Assembly (NCBI GenBank): GCA_963845675.1
Contig: CAWJSX010000001.1
Span: 1,550,001-1,614,000, forward strand
From: CAWJMD01 sp963845675
GTDB lineage: Bacteria; Actinomycetota; Actinomycetes; Actinomycetales; CAWJMD01
Direction of reading: 5' to 3'
DNA: 64,000 nucleotides
Below, in pieces: positions 16,114 to 27,336 of this stretch. Below the pieces are notes generated by a model, which saw nothing but the letters and a program-made list of their open reading frames with translations, made no database searches and was not told where the DNA came from. The position numbers and the translations under genes are program-made. Within the stretch, counting starts at the first letter, position 1; every line of letters begins with the position of its first letter.

Positions 16114-17026
16114 CCGCGCTCGGCCAGCCACGACAGCACGTCGCGCACGAGCACCTCGGGCACCGAGGCGCCCGACGTCACGCCGACCGTGGTGACGCCG
16201 TCGAGCCACGCCTCGTCGATCTCGCCGCGAGTGGTCCACCCGGTAGCTCGACCTCGCGCCGTGCTCGAGCGCGACCTCGACCAGCCGGACCGAGTTGGAC
16301 GAGTTGGCAGATCCCGACCACGATCACGAGGTCGGCCTGCGGCGCGATCTTCTTCACGGCCACCTGACGGTTCTGCGTGGCGTAGCAGATGTCGTCGCTC
16401 GGCGGGTCCTGCAGCGACGGGAACCGCTCTCGCAGACGGCGAACCGTCTCCATCGTCTCGTCGACCGAGAGCGTCGTCTGCGACAGCCACACGACCTTCT
16501 CCGGGTCGCGGACGGTCACGGCCTCGACGCTGTCGGGGCCGTCGACGAGCTGCACGTGGTCGGGGGCCTCACCGGCCGTCCCCTCGACCTCCTCGTGGCC
16601 CTCGTGGCCGATCAGCAGGATGTCGTAGTCGTCCCCGGCGAAGCGGACGGCCTCCTTGTGCACCTTGGTCACGAGCGGGCAGGTGGCGTCGATCGTCTTG
16701 AGCTGCCGGACGGCGGCGGCGGCGTGGACGGCCGGGGAGACGCCATGGGCCGAGAAGATCACCGTCGCGCCCTCGGGCACGTCGTCCGTCTCGTGCACGA
16801 AGATCGCCCCGCGCCGCTCGAGCGTCGAGACCACGTGCTTGTTGTGGACGATCTCCTTGCGCACGTAGATCGGCGGGCCGTAGTGCTCCAGGGCCTTCTC
16901 CACCGCCACCACCGCGCGGTCCACACCGGCGCAGTAGCCGCGGGGGGCGGCCAGCAGCACGCGTCGGCCGGCGCCGTTCGCGTCGGACTGCACGGACGGG
17001 GTCTCTGGCTCGTGGGTCGGCGTCAC
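15996..17026 (-). CDS. ispH: 4-hydroxy-3-methylbut-2-enyl diphosphate reductase (two frameshifts)
   Basis: Last enzyme of the MEP isoprenoid pathway, a [4Fe-4S] reductase. Cluster cysteines are visible in LAAPRGYCAGVDRAV and TIDATCPLVTKVHKE, with FSAHGVSP and LIGHEGHEEVEG between them. The frame breaks after DLVIVVG near 16309 (extra A) and again near HSGEIDE at about 16230 (extra C); removing both gives one frame of ~342 residues to TGA 15996-15998. The third cysteine region follows in SANSSNSVR-type sequence. GTG 17024-17026 lies six bases after TACGAT, supporting that start. Divergent from xseA. Confidence 0.88.
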
Positions 17027-17032
17027 CACCCC

Positions 17033-17042
17033 ATCGTAAGGT
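17033..17042. promoter_or_regulatory. Overlapping divergent -10 boxes for ispH and xseA
   Basis: Minus-strand TACGAT (17038-17033) lies six bases from the ispH GTG, and plus-strand TAAGGT (17037-17042) lies seven bases from the xseA ATG. The two hexamers share two bases, so both genes should give leaderless, mutually exclusive transcripts. Confidence 0.5.
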
Positions 17043-17049
17043 CGGGCGC

Positions 17050-18329
17050 ATGTCCGCCCCCCCGCAGCAGGGTCGTCGGCCGCCGCTCCCGGCGACGGCC
17101 GGCGAGACAACGCCCGAGCAGCCCTGGCCGGTCCGCGTCCTGACCAGCAAGGTCTCGGCCTACATCTCGAAGATGCCGGCCCTCTGGGTGGAGGGCCAGG
17201 TGGTGCAGATCACGCGACGCGGTGACGGCCCGACGGTGTTCCTCACGCTGCGCGACCCCGTCGTCGACATGTCCCTGTCGATGAAGGCCCCACGGCGCGT
17301 GGTCGACGCGATGGCCGCACCCCTGGTGGAGGGTGCCCGCGTGGTGGTGCGCTGCGCGCCGGAGTTCTACGAGAAGCGCGGGACGCTGTCGTTCCAGGTC
17401 ACCGACATCCGCCCGGTCGGGGTCGGCGAGCTGCTGGCCCGGGTCGAGCACCTGCGGCGGCTGCTGGCCTCTGAGGGGCTGTTCGCGTCCGAGCGGAAGC
17501 GGCCCCTGCCCTTCGCGCCGGCCGTCGTCGGGCTGGTCTGCGGACGCGACAGCGCGGCCGAGCACGACGTCGTCGTCAACGCCACGAAGCGGTGGCCGTC
17601 GGTCGCCTTCGAGATCCGCCGGGTGGCCGTGCAGGGGACGACGGCCGTCGAGCAGGTCGTGCGCGGCCGCTGGCGGAGCTCGACGCCGACCCGCGCGTCG
17701 AGGTGATCGTCGTGGCGCGAGGCGGTGGGGCCCTTGAGGACCTGCTGCCGTTCAGCAACGAGACGCTCGTCCGCGCCGCCGCCGCGTGCCGGACCCCGCT
17801 CGTGAGCGCCATCGGGCACGAGGAGGACGCCCCGCTGCTCGACCTCGTGGCCGACGCGCGGGCGTCGACGCCGACGGACGCGGCCAAGCTCGTCGTCCCG
17901 TCCGTGGTCGAGGAGCAGGCCGCGGTCCGTGCCGCCCACGACCGCCTGCGGCGGCTCGTGCTCGGACGGCTCGACGCGGAGCAGTCCCGCCTCGACGCCC
18001 TCCGGGAGCGCCCGGCCCTCGCCGACCCGGGCAGGGGTCTGCAGGACCAGGCGCTGGCTGTCGCCGCCGCGCGGCAGCGGGCGCACCGGGCGGTGACGGC
18101 GCGGATCGACCGCGCAGGCGACCAGGTCATGCACCTGCGGCAGCAGGTCCGCGCCCTGTCGCCGCTCGCGACCCTGGAACGCGGGTATGCCGTGGTGCGA
18201 ACTCCCGACGGCACGGTCCTGCGCGACCCGGACCAGGTGGCGGCCGGTGACGCGCTCCGCGTCACGGTCGCCGGCGGCGAGGTGGCCGCCGAGGTGACCG
18301 GGGCGCCGTCCGTCCGAGGGGGCTCGTAG
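17050..18329 (+). CDS. xseA: Exodeoxyribonuclease VII large subunit (frameshifted)
   Basis: About 426 residues when repaired. An N-terminal OB-fold (LWVEGQVVQITRRGDGPTVF, residues ~45-120) is followed by the catalytic part with VVGLVCGRDSAAEHDVVVNA and VIVVARGGGALEDLLPFSNE, and a long coiled-coil C-terminus. The two halves lie in different frames; the break near 17660-17670 (GTGCGCGGCCGC) needs one added base. Exonuclease VII degrades single-stranded DNA and pairs with XseB, encoded 10 bases downstream. The start has no ribosome site but a -10 box seven bases upstream. Confidence 0.9.
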
Positions 18330-18332
18330 GGT
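18327..18332 (+). promoter_or_regulatory. Possible internal leaderless promoter for xseB
   Basis: TAGGGT, which includes the xseA stop codon, lies seven bases before the xseB ATG. This matches the spacing seen at other leaderless starts in the window, although read-through from xseA is also likely. Confidence 0.3.
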
Positions 18333-18339
18333 GACGGCC

Positions 18340-18571
18340 ATGCCCTCGTCCGACCCGTCGTCCCTGTCCTACGAGCAGGCGCGCGACGAGCTGCTCGACC
18401 GTCGTCCAGCAGCTGGAGTCGGGCGGTGTCCCCCTCGAGGAGTCGCTGACGCTCTGGGAGCGAGGCGAGGCTCTCGCGGACCGCTGTCAGCAGTGGCTGG
18501 ACGGAGCCCGGGAACGGCTCGATGCCGCCCGAGGTGCCGGCGCCGCCGATGACGAGCAGGCCGACGAGTAG
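18340..18571 (+). CDS. xseB: Exodeoxyribonuclease VII small subunit (frameshifted)
   Basis: A small helical protein of ~76 residues. From ATG 18340 the frame gives SLSYEQARDELLD, then an extra base near 18400 (CTCGACCGTC) moves the homology to VVQQLESGGVPLEESLTLWE and ADRCQQWLDGARERLDAARG before TAG 18569-18571. The LEESLxLWERGExLAxxC pattern is diagnostic of XseB. It caps and regulates the XseA filament-like subunit array. Immediately follows xseA. Confidence 0.88.
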
Positions 18572-18587
18572 CCGACACACGCAGCGG

Positions 18588-19130
18588 TCAGCGCGACGCC
18601 TCGAGCGCGGCCTCGGCCATCAGCGCCAGCTCGTCGAGCACCGCCGAGCCCGTGACCACGACCGCCCGGTCGGGCTGCTCCAGCAGCAGGCTGGTGCGCC
18701 CCTCGGGTGACGCGAGCACCGTCCAGGCCTGTCCCGCGACGTCGAGCGTCGTGGTCTCCTCACCGTCCGAGGTCACGTCCTGCACCCACGACGGGGTCGC
18801 CTCGCGGGTCACCTCGAGGCCCACGTACTCCTCGTCCGGGCTGAGGTAGCCGAGGTGCCACGTGGCCGGGACCGATCCGTCGGGTGACTCGCGCCGTGCG
18901 CTGGTGAGCTGCCAGTCGTCGCCCAGGTCGGGCCGCACGACCGGCACGTCGCCGGCCGCCTCGGCCGCGGCGACGGCGGCGTCGAGCTCGACAGGCTGGA
19001 CGACGGGCTCGCCGGACCGTGGAACGAGCAGGACGACCACCGCGACGGCAGCCCCGATCGCCGCCAGCGACCGCACCATGTCGAGGGCGGTCTGGCGTCC
19101 TCTCGGACGGGTCGGGGCTTCCTGGCTCAC
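18588..19130 (-). CDS. DUF4245 family membrane-anchored protein
   Basis: 180 residues: a short cytoplasmic N-terminus, one membrane helix (SLAAIGAAVAVVVLLVPRSG, residues ~25-45), then an extracytoplasmic domain. Family hallmarks are the VQPVELDAAVAAAE and WHLGYLSPDEEYVGLEVT segments. Proteins of this family occur beside glpX and xseAB across actinobacteria, which is also the case here. Function unknown. It is divergent from glpX (94 bases apart) and converges with xseB. Confidence 0.85.
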   Translation of the reverse strand: MSQEAPTRPRGRQTALDMVRSLAAIGAAVAVVVLLVPRSGEPVVQPVELDAAVAAAEAAGDVPVVRPDLGDDWQLTSARRESPDGSVPATWHLGYLSPDEEYVGLEVTREATPSWVQDVTSDGEETTTLDVAGQAWTVLASPEGRTSLLLEQPDRAVVVTGSAVLDELALMAEAALEASR

Positions 19131-19223
19131 GGCCCCATCGTCTCAGCCGCGCGCGCCGATACGATCAGCGGCACCAGGCGTCCCCGCGCGGCGGAGGACC
19201 GTCCCCGTCCGAGAGGTGAGCCC

Positions 19224-20312
19224 GTGACGCAGGACCCGACCGCCACGACGACGTCGACGGAGGACCTCACCGTGTCCGCCGTTCCCGACCGGGCGCGGCT
19301 TCCCGAGTCGCTTGCGGTCGGCCGCGAGGCACCGGACCGCAACCTCGGGCTGGAGCTCGTGCGGGTGACGGAGGCCGCCGCGATGGCGGCGGGCCGCTGG
19401 GTCGGCCGGGGTGACAAGAACGGCGCCGACGGGGCCGCGGTCAACGCGATGCGGGCGCTGATCAACACCGTCGAGATGAACGGCGTCGTCGTCATCGGGG
19501 AGGGCGAGAAGGACGAGGCGCCCATGCTGTTCAACGGCGAGAGCGTCGGTGACGGAACGGGCGCCGACTGCGACGTCGCCGTCGACCCGATCGACGGGAC
19601 GCGGCTCACGGCGCTGGGCATGCCCAACGGCATCAGCGTGATGGCGGTGGCCGAGCGCGGGTCGATGTACGACCCGAGCGCCGTCTTCTACATGGACAAG
19701 CTCGCGACGGGTCCCGCGGCGGCCGACGTGGTCGACATCCGGCTGCCGGTCAAGGAGAACGTCCGGCGCCTGGCCAAGGCCAAGGGCGTCTCCGCGCAGG
19801 ACGTCACCGTGGTCCTCCTCGATCGGCCCCGCCACGAGCAGCTGGCGAACGACATCCGCGACGCCGGAGCCCGGATCAAGTTCATCACCGACGGGGACGT
19901 CGCCGGGGCGATCATGGCGGCGCGCGACGGCACAGGAGTCGACCTGATGCTCGGCGTCGGAGGCACGCCCGAGGGCATCATCGCGGCCTGCGCCATCAAG
20001 TGCCTCGGAGGCGTCCTGCAGGGCCGGCTGCAGCCCACGGACGACGCGGAGCGGCAGAGGGCGGTCGACCACGGCCTCGACCTGGACGCCGTCCTGACGA
20101 CCGACGACCTCGTGCGCAGCGACAACTCCTACTTCGTGGCCACCGGCATCACCGACGGCGAGCTGCTCAAGGGCGTGCGGTACGGCGCCGGCACCGTGCG
20201 CACGCAGTCGCTCGTGATGCGCTCCAAGTCCGGGACGATCCGGGTGATCGACTCCGAGCACAAGCTGTCCAAGCTCCGCGCCTACGCCGCGGTCGACTTC
20301 GGTGGGGAGTAG
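19224..20312 (+). CDS. glpX: Class II fructose-1,6-bisphosphatase
   Basis: 362 residues. Hydrolyses fructose 1,6-bisphosphate for gluconeogenesis; actinobacteria generally rely on this GlpX type. Metal and substrate motifs are clear: VVIGEGEKDEAPMLFNGE, the DPIDGTRL signature at ~residue 120, DLMLGVGGTPEGIIAACAIK, and SLVMRSKSGTIRVID near the C-terminus. GTG start has GAGGTGAG a few bases upstream. The sugar kinase gene follows after three bases, so the two are co-transcribed. Confidence 0.95.
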   Translation: MTQDPTATTTSTEDLTVSAVPDRARLPESLAVGREAPDRNLGLELVRVTEAAAMAAGRWVGRGDKNGADGAAVNAMRALINTVEMNGVVVIGEGEKDEAPMLFNGESVGDGTGADCDVAVDPIDGTRLTALGMPNGISVMAVAERGSMYDPSAVFYMDKLATGPAAADVVDIRLPVKENVRRLAKAKGVSAQDVTVVLLDRPRHEQLANDIRDAGARIKFITDGDVAGAIMAARDGTGVDLMLGVGGTPEGIIAACAIKCLGGVLQGRLQPTDDAERQRAVDHGLDLDAVLTTDDLVRSDNSYFVATGITDGELLKGVRYGAGTVRTQSLVMRSKSGTIRVIDSEHKLSKLRAYAAVDFGGE

Positions 20313-20315
20313 ACG

Positions 20316-21245
20316 ATGACCGTGACCGTGGTGGGTGAGGCCCTTGTCGACATCATCGAGCGTCCCGGGTCGGTGGCGCCGGAGGAGCATCCGGGGGGCA
20401 GCCCGGCGAACGTGGCGCTCACCCTGGCCCGGCTCGGGAACGAGACCCACCTGCTGACGCGGCTCGGCACCGACCCACGCGGGGCGCGCGTGGCGGAGCA
20501 CCTCGCCGACTCCGGCGTGCGGCTCGTGCCCGGGTCCATGACCGAGGGCCGCACGTCGACGGCTGCGGCGAGACTCGGTGCGGGCGGCGCCGCCACGTAC
20601 GAGTTCGACCTGCACTGGGAGCTCCCCGACCCGTTGCCGGACCTTCCCGCCGGGACCGTCTGCGTCCACACCGGGTCCATCGCCGCACTGCTCTCCCCCG
20701 GCGCCGACCAGGTGGTCCGGTGGTGCGCCGACGCACGCCCCACCGCCACGATCAGCTACGACCCGAACCTTCGTCCGTCACTGATCGGCAGCGCCGAGCA
20801 GGTCCGGCCCGAGGTCGAGCAGCTCGTGGCCGGGGCCGACGTCGTGAAGCTCAGCGACGAGGACGCCGCCTGGCTCGCGCCCGGCGTCGACCCGGAGGCC
20901 CTGGCGGCCGGCTGGCTGGGAGGCTCGGACACCGACGGCGGCCCGGCGGTCGTCGTCGTCACCCGCGGCGGGAAGGGCGCGGTGGCCTTCTGCGCGGCGG
21001 GCCGCGTGGAGGTGCCGCAGGTGACCGTGGCCGTCGCGGACACGGTCGGTGCCGGCGACTCGTTCAGCGGCGCCCTCATCGACGCGCTGGCCACCGAGCA
21101 GCTGCTCGGGGCCGAGCGGCGCGAGGCCCTCCGCGCGATCTCGCTGCCCGGCCTCGAGCGCGTGGTGGCGCACGCCGCGAAGGTCGCCGCGGTCACCGTC
21201 TCCCGCCCGGGCGCCGATCCTCCGCGGCGCGACGAGCTGGTCTGA
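20316..21245 (+). CDS. PfkB-family carbohydrate kinase (fructokinase-like)
   Basis: 309 residues of the ribokinase/PfkB fold. PfkB signature 1 is in GGSPANVALTLARLGNETHL (substrate-binding N-terminal region), signature 2 is VADTVGAGDSFSGALIDAL with the catalytic Asp. SYDPNLRPSLI is typical of fructokinases. It phosphorylates a sugar, probably fructose, with ATP. It follows glpX by three bases, which places both in hexose-phosphate metabolism. Confidence 0.88.
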   Translation: MTVTVVGEALVDIIERPGSVAPEEHPGGSPANVALTLARLGNETHLLTRLGTDPRGARVAEHLADSGVRLVPGSMTEGRTSTAAARLGAGGAATYEFDLHWELPDPLPDLPAGTVCVHTGSIAALLSPGADQVVRWCADARPTATISYDPNLRPSLIGSAEQVRPEVEQLVAGADVVKLSDEDAAWLAPGVDPEALAAGWLGGSDTDGGPAVVVVTRGGKGAVAFCAAGRVEVPQVTVAVADTVGAGDSFSGALIDALATEQLLGAERREALRAISLPGLERVVAHAAKVAAVTVSRPGADPPRRDELV

Positions 21246-21270
21246 CCGTCTCGCCACCACGCCCGGTGTC

Positions 21271-22725
21271 TCAGAACGGGCTGCGCAGCTCGACCGGCAG
21301 CAGCTGACCGGTGTCCCCGAGGTCGGAGCCCGGAAGGTCGACCTGGTAGACGTCGATACCCCGCACGGCGTCCGCGGTGTAGACGAAGTTCGTCTTCTTG
21401 CCGGTCGCCTGCCCGCGGGCGTTGCGCTCCGGCACCCAGTAGGCGTCCCACACCTCGGTGCCGCCGCCGGTCGCGAAGCCGTACTGGGTGATGTGGCGCG
21501 GGTCGCGCACGTCAACGAGCCGCAGACCGGCCTGGTAGTAGCCCTGCGCGATGATGCCGCTCTGGTGGTAGTCGAACCAGTGCGCCGAGCAGAAGGCACC
21601 CGCGGGGAGCGTGAGCCCGCCACCGAACTCGCTGGGGGACGTTCGACGCGTCGAGCGGGTCGATCGTGCCGGTGTCGGGTGTGCACGGGTCGCCAGCACG
21701 GTACGCCTCACCGTCCAGGTCCTTCACCCACCACGTCTGCACGCTGCCCGCTCGCTCGCAGAGCACCTCGTCGCCGTCGTTGAGGTAGTCCTCCTCGGTG
21801 ACCAGCAGCACGTTGCCGTTCGACAGGCTCGGTGCAGCATCCGGCCTTGAACCGCTTGCCGTTGGGGCGCAAGGAGTTGTGGTGGATGAAGTCGTTCCAC
21901 CCGGCGGCCGTCCCGTTCTCGTCCGTGCCGTTCACCGGGACCGGGCGAGGCCGGGTCGGTGACGTCGAAGACGGCCGTGCCGCCGGAGCCGGTGTGCCAG
22001 CCCAGGCCCAGTCCCGTCGAAGTTCCACTCGTGGCCCGCGCCACCGCTGAAGACCTCGTTCGGCCCGGCCGCAGAGCTCGTGTGGGTGCCCGACCACGCG
22101 CGGCGCGTCGAGATCGGTCAGGTCGATGACCGAGAACTCGCTGTGGTCACCGGCGCTGTACGCGTGCGTGCAGTCCCAGTCGTCGACGCAGGCGACGGTG
22201 TGCGTCGAGTTGGGCACGGCTCGACCCGGGACCGCACGTGGGGGTTCGTCGGGTCGGTGACGTCGACGACGATCAGCTCGCCACCGCCGGTGTTCACGTG
22301 CTGGATGTCGGAGGTGCTCGCCTGGTAGAGGTCGGCCCCCACCAGCACGAAGCGCTCCGGCGTCGTGCCGGGCCGTCGGCGCTCGCCGTAGGTCATGGCC
22401 TCGTTCTCGAAGACCAGGTTGTCGACCGTCCCGGTGAGCTCGCGGGTGCCCAGGGTCGCTGGTGTCGAACACCGAGATCGAGTCGAGGCTCGAGGTGTAG
22501 AAGTACGGGCCGGTGCGCGCGAACGCGGCAGAGATCATCCCGGTCTCGACCGGCACGGTGTCGACGAGGCGGACGTTCGGGCTGGTGGCCAGCGGCACGG
22601 CCAGTCCCTCGACGGCGTGGGTGCCGGGCTGCGGCTTGTTGCCGTGAGCGCTCGCCACGCCGGGGGCGCGGCGCCACACCGATGACGAGGGCGAGGGCCA
22701 GGACGTTGCGCGCGGTGGTCGTCAT
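21271..22725 (-). CDS. Secreted LVIVD-repeat protein with many frameshifts
   Basis: The conserved protein is spread over all three minus-strand frames. In order: signal-peptide-like MTTTARNVLALALVIGV, then SPNVRLVDTVPVETGMISAA, ELIVVDVTDPTNPHV, HSEFSVIDLTDLDAPRVVGH, GTAVFDVTDPA, WNDFIHHNSLRPNGKRFKAG, LLVTEEDYLNDGDEVLCERA, and finally AGLRLVDVRDPRHITQYGFA to the stop at 21271. These beta-propeller-like repeats belong to the LVIVD group of exported proteins. At least seven frame changes occur in 1.45 kb, more than in any neighbour. It may be a decaying gene or a stretch of poor sequence. No function is known. Confidence 0.75.
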
Positions 22726-22821
22726 GCCCGTCTCAACGAGGCGACGCCCCTGGGGTTACGCGCTCGTCCCCGCCTCTAGGCTGGAAGACCCACCCGTCCC
22801 TGCGAGCGTGGGAGCCCAGTC

Positions 22822-24529
<1,708 letters not shown>

Positions 24530-24560
24530 CCTCGACTGCGTCGATCAGCGGGTCGCGCTG

Positions 24561-25218
24561 CTAGCCGCCGGGACGCGGCTGAGGAGAACCGAACTCGCGC
24601 CGGGCACGCGGCTGCGACACGTCGGGTCACCGCCAGGTCGAGCGCTCCGCCGAAGGCGGCGCCCACGACCGGGACGGCACGGCCCGCCGAGGCACCGGCC
24701 ACGCGCGTCGCGATGCGCCCTCCCGTCCGTCCCGACGCGGTACGCGCCGCGACGCGCGCCGCCGCCCTCGCCTGCACCTTGGGCACCACCGCTCGCGCAG
24801 CCCGCTCCCCCATCTCGACCCCGACCTTGCGACCACCGGTCGGGACCGTGCTCCCCGCGACGATCACCCCGATCGACATCCGCAGACCGGGGTGGGCCAG
24901 GTCGTGACCGTGGGCGTGGGCGATTGCGGCGCAGAGCCTGGCCTGCACGAACATCGAGGCCGCGGTGGCGGGCACGAGGCCGACGGTCGCGGTGACCAGA
25001 CCACCGAGACCGGCGACGGCACCCTGCACCGTCGCCTGGGTGACCTGGGTCCGTACGAGCCGGTCGACGATGGCACCGGTCGTCATCCCCTTGCGGCGCA
25101 GGGGCTCCACCAGGTCGGGTGCGCCCTTGAACGGGCCGACGCCCTCGATCGCCGCCCGCACGATCTCGGCGAGCGCCCTGTCCAGCATGGAGTCGTCGCG
25201 TCGCACGAGATCGGTCAT
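24561..25218 (-). CDS. EcsC-family membrane-associated protein (frameshifted near 3' end)
   Basis: About 218 residues. The N-terminal half (MLDRALAEIVRAAIEGVGPF, LRRKGMTTGAIVDRLVRTQV, TVGLVPATAASMFVQARLCA) is typical of EcsC-like proteins, which carry hydrophobic helices of unknown role and lie beside ABC or metabolic genes. The tail ARREFGSPQPRPGG with TAG 24561-24563 is in a neighbouring frame; one extra base near 24615 explains it. Its start overlaps the end of the next upstream gene (ATGA at 25215-25218). Confidence 0.75.
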
Positions 25219-25724
25219 GGTCGTCCTCCGTCGGGAGCCGCGTCCCGGATGGGGGCCGGGTCGGGCCACCTGGGCAGCAACCGTCCGGTCCTTTCGGCGT
25301 ACTCCTCGTACGCGCTGCCGAAACGGGTCCTCAGACGCCTCTCCTCGGCGCCCGTCTTGACGTGCAGCACCCCGCTCAGCGCGGCGAGCGCCATCAGCGG
25401 CTCGGGACGGCGGCGCAGCACCGCCACTCCGGCCGCGGCCACCAGGAGCCCGCCGTAGATCGGGTGACGGCTGAAGCGGTAGAGCCCGTCCGTGTGCAGC
25501 CGTGCCCCCTCGCGCGGCTCCGGCAGCGGCGTCAGGTCCTCACCAAGGCGTGTCGCGGCGGCCAGGCTGACCACGGTTCCCGCCGCGGCCGCGGCGACCG
25601 CACCAGCTGTCACCACGGTCGGGAGGTGCCACCTGGCCCTCCCCGGCCAGGCCAGCGCCGCCAGGGTCGCCACCTGGGCGCCCACCAGCCCGAACGATCT
25701 GGCGTCGGTCCCGGCGGCCTCCAT
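25215..25724 (-). CDS. Isoprenylcysteine carboxyl methyltransferase-like membrane protein
   Basis: 169 residues, with two N-terminal hydrophobic helices (VGAQVATLAALAWP, VVTAGAVAAAAAGTVVSLAA) and the ICMT/PEMT signature: RLHTDGLYRFSRHPIYGGLL followed by EERRLRTRFGSAYEEYAERT. The HPIYGG and EExLxxxFGxxYxxY motifs bind SAM in this family of integral membrane methyltransferases. Physiological substrate unknown. Overlaps the EcsC gene by four bases; divergent from the class II fumarase. Confidence 0.85.
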   Translation of the reverse strand: MEAAGTDARSFGLVGAQVATLAALAWPGRARWHLPTVVTAGAVAAAAAGTVVSLAAATRLGEDLTPLPEPREGARLHTDGLYRFSRHPIYGGLLVAAAGVAVLRRRPEPLMALAALSGVLHVKTGAEERRLRTRFGSAYEEYAERTGRLLPRWPDPAPIRDAAPDGGRP

Positions 25725-25784
25725 GCGGTCACTCTGCCAGGACCGCGTGGTGCGCGCGCTCCGGTACGGGGCCAGACTGACCCC

Positions 25785-27197
25785 GTGAGCAAGCACCGGC
25801 CCCAGGGCACCGCAGACGTCCGGATCGAGCACGACACCATGGGCGAGGTCGCCGTCCCGGTCGACGCGCTCTACGGCGCGCAGACCCAGCGTGCCGTCGA
25901 CAACTTCCCCGTCAGCGGAACCCGCCTGGACCCCGGCCACGTCGCCGCGCTGGCACGGATCAAGTCGGCCGCGGCCCACGCGAACGGCGAGCTCGGCGTG
26001 CTGGAGAGCGACGTCGCGGCCGCCATCGAGGAGGCGGCCGACACCGTCGCCGCCGGTGGCCTGGACGAGCACTTCCCGGTCGACGTCTTCCAGACCGGCT
26101 CCGGCACGTCGTCGAACATGAACGCGAACGAGGTGATCGCGGCGCTGGCCAGCCGTTCGCTCGGGCGCGCCGTCCACCCCAACGACCACGTCAACGCCTC
26201 GCAGTCGAGCAACGACACCTTCCCGACGTCGATCCACCTGGCGGCGACGGCCGCAGTGACCGCCGACCTGCTGCCGGCGCTCGACCACCTCGCCACGGCG
26301 CTCGAGACGTCGGCGAGCGCCCACGCGGACGTCGTGAAGTCCGGCCGGACGCACCTGATGGACGCCACCCCGGTGACCCTGGGTCAGGAGCTCGGGGGGT
26401 ACGCCGCGCAGGTGCGTCGCGGCATCGAGCGGGTGGAGGCGACCCTGCCCCGGCTCGCCGAGGTGCCACTCGGCGGGACGGCTGTCGGCACCGGCATCAA
26501 CACCCCCGACGGGTTCGCCGACCGGGTGGTGGAGCTGCTCTCCGAGCGCACCGACCTGCCGTTGACCAGGGCCCGCGACCACTTCGAGGCGCAAGGCGCC
26601 CGCGACGGCCTCGTCGAGGCGTCGGGGGCGCTGCGGTCGGTCGCCGTGAGCCTGACGAAGATCTGTAACGACCTGAGGTGGATGGGGTCGGGACCCAACA
26701 CGGGGCTGGCCGAGATCCGGCTGCCCGACCTGCAGCCCGGCTCGTCGATCATGCCGGGCAAGGTGAACCCCGTCGTGCCCGAGGCCGTGCTGATGGTGTG
26801 CGCTCAGGTGGTCGGCAACGACGCCACGATCGCCTGGGCCGGCGCGAGTGGCACGTTCGAGCTGAACGTGATGATGCCCGTGATGGCTCGCAACCTGCTC
26901 GAGTCCGTTCGCCTGCTCTCCAACGGCAGCCGCCTGCTCGCGGACCGCTGCGTGAGCGGCATCGAGGCCGACGTCGAGCGGTGCCTGCGCTACGCCGAGG
27001 CGTCACCGTCCGTCGTCACGCCGCTGAACCGTCACATCGGCTACGAGAACGCCGCCAAGATCGCGAAGCACGCTGTCGCGCAGGGCATCACGATCCGTGA
27101 GGCCGTTGTCGACCTGGGCTACGTCGAACGGGGCGAGCTCACCGAGGAGCAGCTGGACAGCGCCCTCGACGTGCACGGGATGACCGGGCGACGCTAG
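25785..27197 (+). CDS. fumC: Class II fumarate hydratase
   Basis: 470 residues of the aspartase/fumarase superfamily, with the signature GSSIMPGKVNP at ~residue 325, the substrate loop GSGTSSNMNANEVIA (T/S-rich) and GRTHLMDATPVTLGQE. Homotetrameric, iron-independent enzyme interconverting fumarate and malate. GTG 25785 is chosen because homology begins at RIEHDTMGEVAVPVDALYGA and no other start is close. No frame break. Having both this and the class I enzyme gives cover under low iron or oxidative stress. Confidence 0.95.
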   Translation: MSKHRPQGTADVRIEHDTMGEVAVPVDALYGAQTQRAVDNFPVSGTRLDPGHVAALARIKSAAAHANGELGVLESDVAAAIEEAADTVAAGGLDEHFPVDVFQTGSGTSSNMNANEVIAALASRSLGRAVHPNDHVNASQSSNDTFPTSIHLAATAAVTADLLPALDHLATALETSASAHADVVKSGRTHLMDATPVTLGQELGGYAAQVRRGIERVEATLPRLAEVPLGGTAVGTGINTPDGFADRVVELLSERTDLPLTRARDHFEAQGARDGLVEASGALRSVAVSLTKICNDLRWMGSGPNTGLAEIRLPDLQPGSSIMPGKVNPVVPEAVLMVCAQVVGNDATIAWAGASGTFELNVMMPVMARNLLESVRLLSNGSRLLADRCVSGIEADVERCLRYAEASPSVVTPLNRHIGYENAAKIAKHAVAQGITIREAVVDLGYVERGELTEEQLDSALDVHGMTGRR

Positions 27198-27336
27198 CCC
27201 TGCCGGGTCGATCGGCCGCGTCGGGGCCGCCGCGCCTCGTGAGGCGGGCACACCGGCTGGCAGGTGCGCGCCGAGGGCGCCACAGAGCCGCGGCACCGGC
27301 ACACGTGCCAGCCCGTGTGCTCGTTCGAGAGGCGGA

